NCBI GenBank assembly: GCA_050874705.1
Contig: JBNMLE010000027.1
Coordinates: 1 to 12,815, forward strand
DNA length: 12,815 nucleotides
Source: Fiminaster sp050874705
GTDB taxonomy: Bacteria; Bacillota_I; Bacilli_A; RFN20; CAG-826
Direction of reading: 5' to 3'
The notes below the pieces were generated by a model. It saw only the letters and a program-made list of their open reading frames with translations. It ran no database searches and was not told the DNA's origin. The number at the start of each line of letters is the position of its first letter. The stretch's first letter is position 1. The translations under genes and the position numbers were made by a program. Below, piece after piece: positions 1-6,559 of this stretch.

Positions 1-78
1 ATTAAATTGAATATTTGAAAGTGATGAAGACAAAAAAACAAATAAAGATAAACTTCTTAAAAGTCGTTTATGTTTCAT
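1..78 (-). CDS. 5' part of a gene with a signal-peptide-like N-terminus (runs off the left edge)
   Basis: Only the first 26 codons lie in the window. They start at an ATG on the minus strand and read MKHKRLLRSLSLFVFLSSSL followed by SNIQFN. The start has four basic residues (K2, K4, R5, R8), then a hydrophobic stretch and a Ser-rich end, the shape of a Sec signal peptide or membrane anchor. No lipobox Cys appears in the visible part. An AGGAG Shine-Dalgarno sequence at 88-92, 9 nt before the ATG, and a promoter at 99-128 support this start. The gene lies downstream of trxB in the same direction but probably has its own transcript. The product cannot be named from 26 residues. Confidence 0.55.
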   Translation of the reverse strand, partial: MKHKRLLRSLSLFVFLSSSLSNIQFN

Positions 79-87
79 TTATTCTTT

Positions 88-92
88 CTCCT
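88..92 (-). promoter_or_regulatory. Shine-Dalgarno of the left-edge gene
   Basis: AGGAG on the minus strand, 9 nt before the ATG at 76-78. It decides the start of the partial gene. Confidence 0.6.
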
Positions 93-98
93 AATTAA

Positions 99-128
99 AT
101 TATAAATGATATTTTGCAAAATAAGCAA
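99..128 (-). promoter_or_regulatory. Promoter of the left-edge gene, with a palindrome in its spacer
   Basis: On the minus strand TTGCTT (123-128) and TATAAT (99-104) are separated by 18 nt, upstream of the AGGAG at 88-92. The spacer holds the perfect 12-bp palindrome ATTTTGCAAAAT (111-122), directly next to the -35 box. A palindrome there could be a repressor operator, but short AT-rich palindromes also arise by chance. Confidence 0.5.
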
Positions 129-172
129 TGCGATTTATAAAACACTATAATTAATGTGAAAAAGGATATATT

Positions 173-1072
173 TTATTTCTTTCTAATATATTTTATTGCA
201 CTTGTAGCGGCAATAGCACCATCGCTTGCGGCGCTTACAAGTTGTTTGATTGCTCCATCGGCGATATCTCCAGCGGCAAATAGTCCTTTTATATCGCTTT
301 CCATATTTTTATCAACGCTAATATAATTTTTGTTAAAACTTAAATTCAAATTCTTAAGAAATGTTGATGCACTTTTCTTCCCAACATATGGAAAAACACC
401 ATCAACTTTAATTAGTTCGTCGTTATTAAGAATAATGCCTGTAACACCAAACATATCACCAACAATTTCTTTTATAAAAGCATTCTTATAAAAAATAATA
501 TTATCTTTGTTTAGTTTTGAAATTATAGAAGCATCGCCATTAATAATTTCATCATTACAAATAAAAATTAATTTTTTAACGATATTAGATAAATACAAAG
601 CTTCTTCTAATGCCACATCATTATTCCCATAAACGCATACTGTTTTATTTTTAAAGAAATTCCCATCGCATGTTGCGCAATAAGAAACACCTCTTCCAAA
701 ATATTCTTTTTCACCAACAACACTATCATCATCTTGTTTAATACCTGAAGCAATTATTAATGCTTTTGTTAAATATATTTCTTTATCTGTAACAACTTTA
801 AATCCATATTCATCTTTTAAGACATTAACAACGCTTCCATATGTGATCTTAATATCTAATTTATTTATTTGATTCATTAAAGAAAACAAAATATCTTTCC
901 CACTACATTTAGAAAAGCCAGGATAATTTTCAACATCTTTTAAAATATTTAATTTTCCACCTGGAAGAAGATTTTCTAAAATAACAAAATCTATATTTGC
1001 TCGTTTTAAATAAATCGCAGATGTTAATCCAGCGATTCCCGCTCCAACGACAATGACATCTTTTTTGATCAT
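173..1072 (-). CDS. trxB: Thioredoxin reductase-like FAD/dithiol protein, probably not NADPH-dependent
   Basis: This 299-aa protein belongs to the low-molecular-weight thioredoxin reductase family, whose members pass electrons through FAD and a CxxC pair to thioredoxin in the cytosol. Visible family marks are the FAD dinucleotide fold GAGIAG (10-15), LPGGK (36-40), the redox pair CATC (132-135) within SYCATCDG, and the C-terminal FAD motif GLFAAGDI (263-270) followed by KQLVSAASDGAIAA. The NADPH domain is degenerate. The usual GGGDSA reads GNNDVA (149-154), and the HRRxxxR motif that binds the NADPH 2'-phosphate reads CNDEIIN (172-178). Such loss is known in ferredoxin-dependent flavin thioredoxin reductases of clostridia. 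The start overlaps the ppaX-like stop codon (ATGA), so it is the last gene of the uvrA-lgt-ppaX-trxB block and translation is probably coupled. I see no terminator after it. Family membership is secure; the electron donor is inferred. Confidence 0.88.
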   Translation of the reverse strand: MIKKDVIVVGAGIAGLTSAIYLKRANIDFVILENLLPGGKLNILKDVENYPGFSKCSGKDILFSLMNQINKLDIKITYGSVVNVLKDEYGFKVVTDKEIYLTKALIIASGIKQDDDSVVGEKEYFGRGVSYCATCDGNFFKNKTVCVYGNNDVALEEALYLSNIVKKLIFICNDEIINGDASIISKLNKDNIIFYKNAFIKEIVGDMFGVTGIILNNDELIKVDGVFPYVGKKSASTFLKNLNLSFNKNYISVDKNMESDIKGLFAAGDIADGAIKQLVSAASDGAIAATSAIKYIRKK

Positions 1073-1710
1073 AAATGTAAAATATCCTTTAAATAATCTT
1101 TGAATGAAGTTATTTCATAATCAGGAACACATCCATCTGGTAATTTTCTTGGTGAGAAATTAACATATCCAAATTTTATACCAGCGTTTTTTGCGGTTAA
1201 ATAATCATAAGTGCTATCCCCAACATAGATAACTTCATCTTTATTGTCGATATTTAAATAATTTAATGCAAGCAAAACGCCTTCTGGATCAGGTTTTACA
1301 TTTTTTACTTCATCAGCGCATATAACAAAATCAAATAAACCATCAAGTTTTGTTAGTTTAAGTGCAAAATCAGTGGCTTCTCTTCCTTTTGATGTAACTA
1401 AAGCAATTTTAATGTTGTTTTTTCTTAAAAAATTTAACATTTCAATAACAAAAGGAAATGGTTTTACATATTTTAAATAATTGATTTTTGATATTTCCTG
1501 AAAATTATTAAAAGCCTCTTCTTGATTAGCGCTAGGAAATTCTTTTAAAAGCGACTCTTTAATTGGAGGACCGCTGAAAGAGAGAAGATGTTCATACTTA
1601 GGTATTACTGTTGGTTTATAAATTTTATAGAGTTCTTCAAAAGTGACAACAATCATTTTGTCGCTATCAAGAAGAGTTCCATCAAAATCAAAAATAACAG
1701 ATTTAATCAT
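1069..1710 (-). CDS. ppaX: HAD-superfamily phosphatase, PpaX/Gph-like
   Basis: This 213-aa protein has all four HAD motifs: DFDGT (8-12, nucleophile D8 and general acid D10), the motif II Thr in ALVTSK (T106), the motif III Lys in KPDPEGVLLAL (K139), and GDSTYD (164-169) for Mg2+. The segment between motifs I and II is a helical cap as in phosphoglycolate phosphatases. Length, the KPDPE..LLAL segment and the position directly after lgt match PpaX of Bacillus subtilis, which hydrolyses pyrophosphate released when HPr kinase/phosphorylase dephosphorylates Ser-HPr. The start is 3 nt after the lgt stop with no clear Shine-Dalgarno, suggesting translational coupling. The TGA stop overlaps the trxB ATG. 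No hprK lies in this cluster, so pyrophosphatase activity is inferred from synteny; a general sugar- or glycolate-phosphate phosphatase is the alternative. Confidence 0.8.
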   Translation of the reverse strand: MIKSVIFDFDGTLLDSDKMIVVTFEELYKIYKPTVIPKYEHLLSFSGPPIKESLLKEFPSANQEEAFNNFQEISKINYLKYVKPFPFVIEMLNFLRKNNIKIALVTSKGREATDFALKLTKLDGLFDFVICADEVKNVKPDPEGVLLALNYLNIDNKDEVIYVGDSTYDYLTAKNAGIKFGYVNFSPRKLPDGCVPDYEITSFKDYLKDILHL

Positions 1711-1713
1711 TAT

Positions 1714-3495
1714 TTATTGGCAAAACACGAAAGAAATATTGTCATCTTTAAATTCAATGGACATATAATCTCTAATTTTATATTTATTAACCAAAGCTTC
1801 TTCAAAATATGGAATGATTTCTTTTGTGTCATATCGAAGTGCATATTCTTTATAAAAATTATTTACTTCACAATATGTCTTGAAATCAACTTCATGTATT
1901 GTTCCGAATTCAGGTTTTTTTGCTATTTTCTTGCTAAAAGATTTAATATCGCTCGATTTTTTATGGAATTTACCATATTTATTATCGTAATAATTTTGAT
2001 GCATGTTGTAATAATTAGAAAAATAATCTTTCATATATTCATCTAATTTGTCGGCATGAAAATTCGATATTGCTTTATATAAACATATAGCTTCTACTGC
2101 TTTCTTTTGTTCACGTGATAATGACTTTAAATCTTCTTTTTCAAGTAATGCAGAATAAAGATTTTTAATATTTTGTCTATCTTCTTTTTTGAATTTCTTA
2201 AAAATAAAATAAGAAGGATGTTCTTTATATAATGTACGGAAATAATCATATAAATGGAAAGCAATTATTCCTAAAACGCCAATGATAACAAAAACATACG
2301 CTGTAACATATGATTGATTATAGCCAAATCCTTCTGTATGTTCATCAGGTGTATAACCAAATCTAAGAGGCTCAAGGAATATACGTGTTAAACCATACCA
2401 AATTAAATAAGTCATACTTAAGTCGCCATTTGAAAGAATCTTTTTAAGAGGTTTTCCAATCGCATATCTAATGACAAAATAGCCAATTAAATTTGTGCAG
2501 AATTCCACGAAAAAGAGTGGCACATACATTTTTGTTGGATCGCTTGTTGAAACATACATGTTATTGACAATTATTTTTGGTAAGAACCACCACGAGGAGG
2601 TATCAGTAACAAGACCATATACTTCATGGTTAAAGAAATTTCCCCATCTTCCAATTGCTTGGGCGATAAGAACTGTTGGAACAATTATATCCATAGCCCA
2701 ACGAACATTAACATATCTTCTAAAAATCATCATAAAGATAACGCCAGAAATAATTCCTAGAAGAGCGCCACCTTGAATGGCTAATCCACCATTTTGGAAT
2801 GCGAAGAAATTTGTGCCTGGTTCAAGAACAATAACATACCATAGACGCGCTCCAATAATACCCATTGGGAAGGCAACAAGTAAAAGGGTGTCTAATATGC
2901 CATGCTTTTTATATTCTTTATAAAAATAATGATCGCTAACAAAATATGATACTCCTGCACCTGCAACAATGATGATGCCATACCATTTAATAGCAAAACC
3001 ACCATTACCCATATTTGGACGAGTAAATCCTCCGGGAATAGAAACACCATTAACAAGTGGATAAGATAAATAAGGAGCAAAAGCATCAGAAAACATCCAA
3101 ATACCTGCAATAATTACAGGAATTGAAACAAATGTTAATATACGAGCAATTTTCCTTTGTTTCTTTTCTAAATCTGGTCGGTAATAATAAAGAATAAATG
3201 TTGAAACAAGAAGTCCAATTCCGCTTCCAAATAATAATGAACCGATAGTCATTAAGAAATGTTCACCAATTTGTAATAAAAAACCTTCTTTTAAAACTAA
3301 TCCATAATTTGAAAGAATAGTAAATAAACCCATTAAAATGATTAATGAAAGAAAACAAATAAAATCTTTCTTTTCAATTTTTGGAGTTTGATTATTAAGT
3401 TTGCCTGTTTTTACAAATTTAATAACAAAATACATTAATAAGCCTAATGATAGAAGCGTTAGAACAAGTCCAACAATAAACATAATTAAATTCAT
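1714..3495 (-). CDS. lgt: Prolipoprotein diacylglyceryl transferase with long N- and C-terminal extensions
   Basis: Lgt moves diacylglycerol from phosphatidylglycerol to the lipobox Cys of prolipoproteins in the cytoplasmic membrane. The catalytic core spans about residues 165-420. It contains AIKWYGIII (168-176), GARLWYV (215-221), GGLAIQGGALLG (236-247), the Lgt signature GRWGNFFNHEVYG (282-294), and RIFLEPLRF (371-379). Typical Lgt proteins are about 260-300 aa; this one has 593. About 145 residues precede the core and hold about four hydrophobic segments (near 3-27, 46-65, 78-103, 117-135). About 170 follow it as a hydrophilic tail rich in Lys, Tyr and Asp (421-593), expected in the cytosol. 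The E. coli catalytic-region His103 aligns with Gln241. The gene starts 19 nt after uvrA with a -10 box 7 nt before the ATG. The core call is firm; the roles of the extensions are unknown to me. Confidence 0.9.
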   Translation of the reverse strand: MNLIMFIVGLVLTLLSLGLLMYFVIKFVKTGKLNNQTPKIEKKDFICFLSLIILMGLFTILSNYGLVLKEGFLLQIGEHFLMTIGSLLFGSGIGLLVSTFILYYYRPDLEKKQRKIARILTFVSIPVIIAGIWMFSDAFAPYLSYPLVNGVSIPGGFTRPNMGNGGFAIKWYGIIIVAGAGVSYFVSDHYFYKEYKKHGILDTLLLVAFPMGIIGARLWYVIVLEPGTNFFAFQNGGLAIQGGALLGIISGVIFMMIFRRYVNVRWAMDIIVPTVLIAQAIGRWGNFFNHEVYGLVTDTSSWWFLPKIIVNNMYVSTSDPTKMYVPLFFVEFCTNLIGYFVIRYAIGKPLKKILSNGDLSMTYLIWYGLTRIFLEPLRFGYTPDEHTEGFGYNQSYVTAYVFVIIGVLGIIAFHLYDYFRTLYKEHPSYFIFKKFKKEDRQNIKNLYSALLEKEDLKSLSREQKKAVEAICLYKAISNFHADKLDEYMKDYFSNYYNMHQNYYDNKYGKFHKKSSDIKSFSKKIAKKPEFGTIHEVDFKTYCEVNNFYKEYALRYDTKEIIPYFEEALVNKYKIRDYMSIEFKDDNISFVFCQ

Positions 3496-3502
3496 AATAA
3501 TT

Positions 3503-3511
3503 ATTATACCA
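3503..3511 (-). promoter_or_regulatory. Extended -10 promoter of lgt, close to the ATG
   Basis: TGGTATAAT on the minus strand is a perfect extended -10 element. It lies in the 19-nt gap between uvrA and lgt, and only 7 nt (AATTATT) separate it from the lgt ATG. Transcription would begin at or next to the ATG, giving a leaderless mRNA. There is no Shine-Dalgarno and no good -35 (GAATCT at 17 nt). Confidence 0.6.
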
Positions 3512-3514
3512 CAC

Positions 3515-6346
3515 CTATTTATTTAAGATTCTTTTTAAATATTGCCCAGTGTAAGATTTTTCACATTCTGCAATTTCTTCAGGTGTTCCTTTTGCTATAA
3601 TTTCTCCGCCTTTAGATCCACCATCAGGACCTAGATCTATGACATAGTCAGCAACTTTAATAACATCAAGGTTGTGTTCGATAACAATAACAGTGTCTCC
3701 ATTATCAACAATCTTTTGAAGTATTTTTATTAAACGATTTACGTCATCGCTATGTAAACCGGTTGTTGGTTCATCTAGAAAATAAAGAGTTTTACCAGTG
3801 GATTTTCTTTGAAGTTCTTTAGCAAGTTTAACTCTTTGAGCTTCACCACCTGATAATGTAGTCGCATTTTGTCCAAGCTTGATGTAACCAAGCCCGACAT
3901 CATAAAGTGTTTGAATTTTATTTTTCAAAAGTGGACGATTATCAAAAAATGTTAATGCTTCTTCCACGCTCATTTCTAAGACATCAAAAATATTTTTGCC
4001 CTTATAAGTGACCGCTAAAGTGTCTTCATTATATCTATGTCCATGACATTGATCGCATTTAACATATACATCAGGAAGAAAATTCATAGGAATGCGCATT
4101 ACACCTGCACCTTGACAAGCTTCGCATCTACCACCAACAACATTAAATGAGAATCTTCCTTTATCATATCCACGCGTTTTTGCTTCAATTGTTTCAGCAA
4201 ATACTGCGCGAATATCGTCAAATAAGCCAACATATGTTGCAGGATTTGAACGCGGAGTTCTTCCAATAGGTTCTTGGCTAATAGTAATAACTTTGTCTAT
4301 ATTTTTAAGACCATCTATCTTTTTATATGGACCACAAGAAATATCGCTATCCTTGTTGAGTTGTTTAATAATCACAGGACATAATGTTTGATTTATTAAT
4401 GAAGATTTTCCACTTCCAGAAACACCACTAATAACGGTAAATGTCCCGAGTGGAAAACTTACATCTACATTTTTTAAATTGTTTTGTGTTGCGCCTTGTA
4501 AATGAATGAATTTTCCATTCCCTTTTCTTCTAGAAGAAGGAATTTCAATTTTCTTTTTGCCAGAAAGATAGGCACCTGTAATTGATAAAGGTTCTTTTTC
4601 CAGATCACTAACTTGCCCTTTTGCAACTACTTGGCCACCATGAATACCAGCGCCAGGACCAATATCTACAATATAGTCAGCGGCCCTAATAGTGTCTTCA
4701 TCATGTTCAACAACAATTAATGTATTTCCAAGCGAAACCATATCTTTCATTGTTTTAATTAATTTATCATTATCTTTTTGATGAAGACCAATACTTGGTT
4801 CATCAAGAACATATAGAACACCTGATAAATTGCTTCCAATTTGAGTGGCTAATCGTATTCTTTGGCTTTCTCCACCTGAAAGAGTCATGGCTCTTCTAGA
4901 CAAAGTTAAATATTCAAGCCCAACATCAAGAAGAAAATTCACTCTCGATTCAATTTCTTTAATAATTAATTTTGAAATTTCTTTTTCTTGAGGAGTTAAT
5001 TTTGCTTTTGTATCAATAATAAATTGTTTTAATTCATTGATTGGAAGACATGTAACTTCATATATATTTAATCCATTAATTTTAATTGCTAAAACTTCTT
5101 TTGATAGTCTAGCACCATGGCAAGATGGGCATTCATTTTCTCTCATATAGAATTCATACATTCCACGCATCATTTCACTACTAGTGGAATTGTATAATCT
5201 ATCAATTCTAGTTTTAATGCCTTCAATAAAGCCATTTCTATGCATGATATTTCCGTTAACAGATGTTATTTCATATTTAAATGGTTTGTCGCTACCAATG
5301 AAAATAATATTTTTTTCTTTTTCAGTTAAGTCTTTAAATGGCTTATCCATATCAATTTTATAAAGTTTGCATAGCAAAGCAAATTCTTGCCATTCAATAT
5401 TTTTTGTTCCAATTGTGTTTTTATACCATCTAACTGCGCCTTGATTAATTGATAAGCTCTCATCTGGAACAATTAAATCTCTACTAGCTTCATATTTCAT
5501 TCCTAAGCCATTACATTCTTTGCAACAACCTAAAGGAGCATTAAAAGAAAATAATCTTGGCTCTAATTTTGGAACTGAAAACCCACATTTAGGACATGAA
5601 TGATGTTGGCTTAACAACTTTTCACCATTCGAAGTTAAAAAGATCACATATCCATGAGAAAAGTCACAAGCAAGTTCACATGCTTCAGTAATTCTACTTC
5701 TAGATTTTGGTGAAACAATTATTCTATCAACGACAATATCAATATCGTGACGTTTATTTTTATCAAGTTCAGGAACTTCGTCGATTCGAGAAATTGTTCC
5801 ATCCACTCTTACACGTTCAAAACCTTGTTGTTTTATTTTGCTAAGGATATCTTTTTGCGTTCCTTTTTCATTTTTAATAACTGGAGAAAGTATTTGAAGC
5901 TTTGTTCCTTCTTCATAACTAAGCGCAACATCGCTCATTTGAGTTGGAGAAAAAGAAATAATTGGTTCGTTGTGTGTTGGACAATATGGCACTCCAATAT
6001 GCGCAAAAAGGAGTCTTAAATAATCATATATTTCAGTAACTGTTCCTACTGTGGAACGAGGATTGTGAGAAGTTGTTTTTTGATCAATTGAAATTGCAGG
6101 TGAAAGACCATCGATTGAATCGACATCAGGTTTTTCCATTCCACCTAAAAATTGTCTTGCATAAGAAGATAAAGATTCGACAAATCTTCTTTGTCCTTCT
6201 GCAAAAATAGTGTCAAATGCTAAAGAGGTTTTTCCACAACCTGATAAACCAGTAAAAACAACTAAAGAATGTTTAGGTATTGATAAATCAATATTCTTTA
6301 AATTATTCTCTCTAGCACCTTTAATAACAATTTCTTTGCTTTCCAT
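3515..6346 (-). CDS. uvrA: UvrABC excinuclease subunit A
   Basis: UvrA is the damage-sensing ATPase dimer that loads UvrB in nucleotide excision repair. The 943-aa product, counted from the chosen start, has two ABC modules. Module 1 has Walker A GLSGCGKTS (33-41), signature LSGGES (489-494) and Walker B LDEPS; module 2 has GVSGSGKSS (641-649), LSGGEA (831-836) and LDEPT. Zinc-finger cysteines are CPKC (251-254) with a second pair near 275-278, and CEAC (741-744) with CDQC (764-767). A CPSC pair lies near 406-409. The frame is open for another 26 codons upstream to 6424, but those overlap the tRNA gene on the other strand and look unlike UvrA. The ATG at 6344-6346, giving MESKEIVIKGARENNL, matches the family start. 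The Walker A Cys and Thr (GCGKT for the usual GSGKS) look tolerable. It is the first gene of the uvrA-lgt-ppaX-trxB block. Confidence 0.97.
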   Translation of the reverse strand: MESKEIVIKGARENNLKNIDLSIPKHSLVVFTGLSGCGKTSLAFDTIFAEGQRRFVESLSSYARQFLGGMEKPDVDSIDGLSPAISIDQKTTSHNPRSTVGTVTEIYDYLRLLFAHIGVPYCPTHNEPIISFSPTQMSDVALSYEEGTKLQILSPVIKNEKGTQKDILSKIKQQGFERVRVDGTISRIDEVPELDKNKRHDIDIVVDRIIVSPKSRSRITEACELACDFSHGYVIFLTSNGEKLLSQHHSCPKCGFSVPKLEPRLFSFNAPLGCCKECNGLGMKYEASRDLIVPDESLSINQGAVRWYKNTIGTKNIEWQEFALLCKLYKIDMDKPFKDLTEKEKNIIFIGSDKPFKYEITSVNGNIMHRNGFIEGIKTRIDRLYNSTSSEMMRGMYEFYMRENECPSCHGARLSKEVLAIKINGLNIYEVTCLPINELKQFIIDTKAKLTPQEKEISKLIIKEIESRVNFLLDVGLEYLTLSRRAMTLSGGESQRIRLATQIGSNLSGVLYVLDEPSIGLHQKDNDKLIKTMKDMVSLGNTLIVVEHDEDTIRAADYIVDIGPGAGIHGGQVVAKGQVSDLEKEPLSITGAYLSGKKKIEIPSSRRKGNGKFIHLQGATQNNLKNVDVSFPLGTFTVISGVSGSGKSSLINQTLCPVIIKQLNKDSDISCGPYKKIDGLKNIDKVITISQEPIGRTPRSNPATYVGLFDDIRAVFAETIEAKTRGYDKGRFSFNVVGGRCEACQGAGVMRIPMNFLPDVYVKCDQCHGHRYNEDTLAVTYKGKNIFDVLEMSVEEALTFFDNRPLLKNKIQTLYDVGLGYIKLGQNATTLSGGEAQRVKLAKELQRKSTGKTLYFLDEPTTGLHSDDVNRLIKILQKIVDNGDTVIVIEHNLDVIKVADYVIDLGPDGGSKGGEIIAKGTPEEIAECEKSYTGQYLKRILNK

Positions 6347-6354
6347 ATTTACGC

Positions 6355-6363
6355 ATTTTACCA
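6355..6363 (-). promoter_or_regulatory. Extended -10 promoter of uvrA, close to the ATG
   Basis: TGGTAAAAT on the minus strand is followed by 8 nt (GCGTAAAT) and then the uvrA ATG. This is the same arrangement as at lgt, with a shared TGTGG lead-in. No Shine-Dalgarno lies between it and the ATG, so a leaderless uvrA mRNA is predicted. The box also supports the start at 6346 over the upstream in-frame ATG. Confidence 0.6.
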
Positions 6364-6397
6364 CAATTAAATAAATATAACTATATTCATTATAATT

Positions 6398-6406
6398 TGA
6401 TATTAT
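6398..6406 (+). promoter_or_regulatory. Extended -10 promoter of tRNA-Pro
   Basis: TGATATTAT on the plus strand ends 10 nt before the tRNA. Initiation about 7 nt downstream would leave a very short 5' leader for RNase P. No convincing -35 is visible. It is divergent from the uvrA promoter 35 bp away. Confidence 0.5.
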
Positions 6407-6416
6407 ATTAATTACT

Positions 6417-6493
6417 CGGGACATAGCGTAGCTTGGTATCGCGCTTCCTTAGGGAGGAAGAGGCCATGAGTTCAAATCTCATTGTCCCGACCA
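6417..6493 (+). tRNA. tRNA-Pro, anticodon AGG, CCA encoded
   Basis: A complete cloverleaf can be folded. The 7-bp acceptor CGGGACA/TGTCCCG (6417-6423 with 6483-6489) is perfect. The D stem GCG/CGC has three pairs plus a T-T mismatch and a loop containing GG. The anticodon stem CTTCC/GGAAG encloses the 7-nt loop TTAGGGA, anticodon AGG at 6451-6453, with G37. The variable region is AGGCC, the T stem ATGAG/CTCAT encloses TTCAAAT, and A73 and CCA end the gene at 6493. The CGGG...CCCG acceptor end and G37 are usual for proline tRNAs. An A34 proline anticodon is unusual in bacteria, where UGG is the common form. The ybaK-family gene follows 66 nt downstream. Confidence 0.95.
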
Positions 6494-6507
6494 TTTATAT
6501 TGAAAAT

Positions 6508-6552
6508 GCTCCCATAATTTGGACCAAAATGTTGGTATAATAAGAAGGGAGC
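6508..6552 (+). other. Inverted repeat between tRNA-Pro and ybaK that covers the ybaK ribosome binding site
   Basis: GCTCCC (6508-6513) pairs with GGGAGC (6547-6552), and AAAA before and TTTT after can extend the stem past one bulged T. The 33-nt loop holds a small inner palindrome TTTGGACCAAA (6518-6528). The right arm contains the ybaK Shine-Dalgarno and is followed by CTTTTATT. RNA reading through from the tRNA could therefore terminate here weakly or hide the ribosome binding site. RNA from the local promoter would lack the left arm. Confidence 0.4.
6533..6541 (+). promoter_or_regulatory. Extended -10 promoter of ybaK
   Basis: TGGTATAAT, identical to the lgt box, lies 18 nt before the ybaK ATG. 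Initiation 4-7 nt downstream gives a leader of roughly 11-15 nt that still carries an AAGGGAG-type Shine-Dalgarno (6545-6551), 8 nt before the ATG at 6560. Confidence 0.6.
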
Positions 6553-6559
6553 TTTTATT

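Noticed and set aside
129..172. Terminator after trxB
   Set aside because: No stem followed by a T run could be found; short AT palindromes only.
1588..2046. Plus-strand open frame of 152 codons
   Set aside because: It lies antisense to the ppaX-like gene and lgt, has low-complexity Phe/Ile-rich content, and shows no ribosome binding site or domain.
5747..6019. Plus-strand open frame within uvrA
   Set aside because: It is antisense to a fully conserved UvrA segment and has no start signals.
6347..6424. 26-codon N-terminal extension of uvrA
   Set aside because: It overlaps the tRNA-Pro gene on the other strand, contains the predicted -10 box and does not resemble UvrA; the family start fits 6346.
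6518..6528. TTTGGACCAAA as a T-box element
   Set aside because: The conserved T-box sequence and a long leader with specifier loop are absent; it is only a short palindrome.
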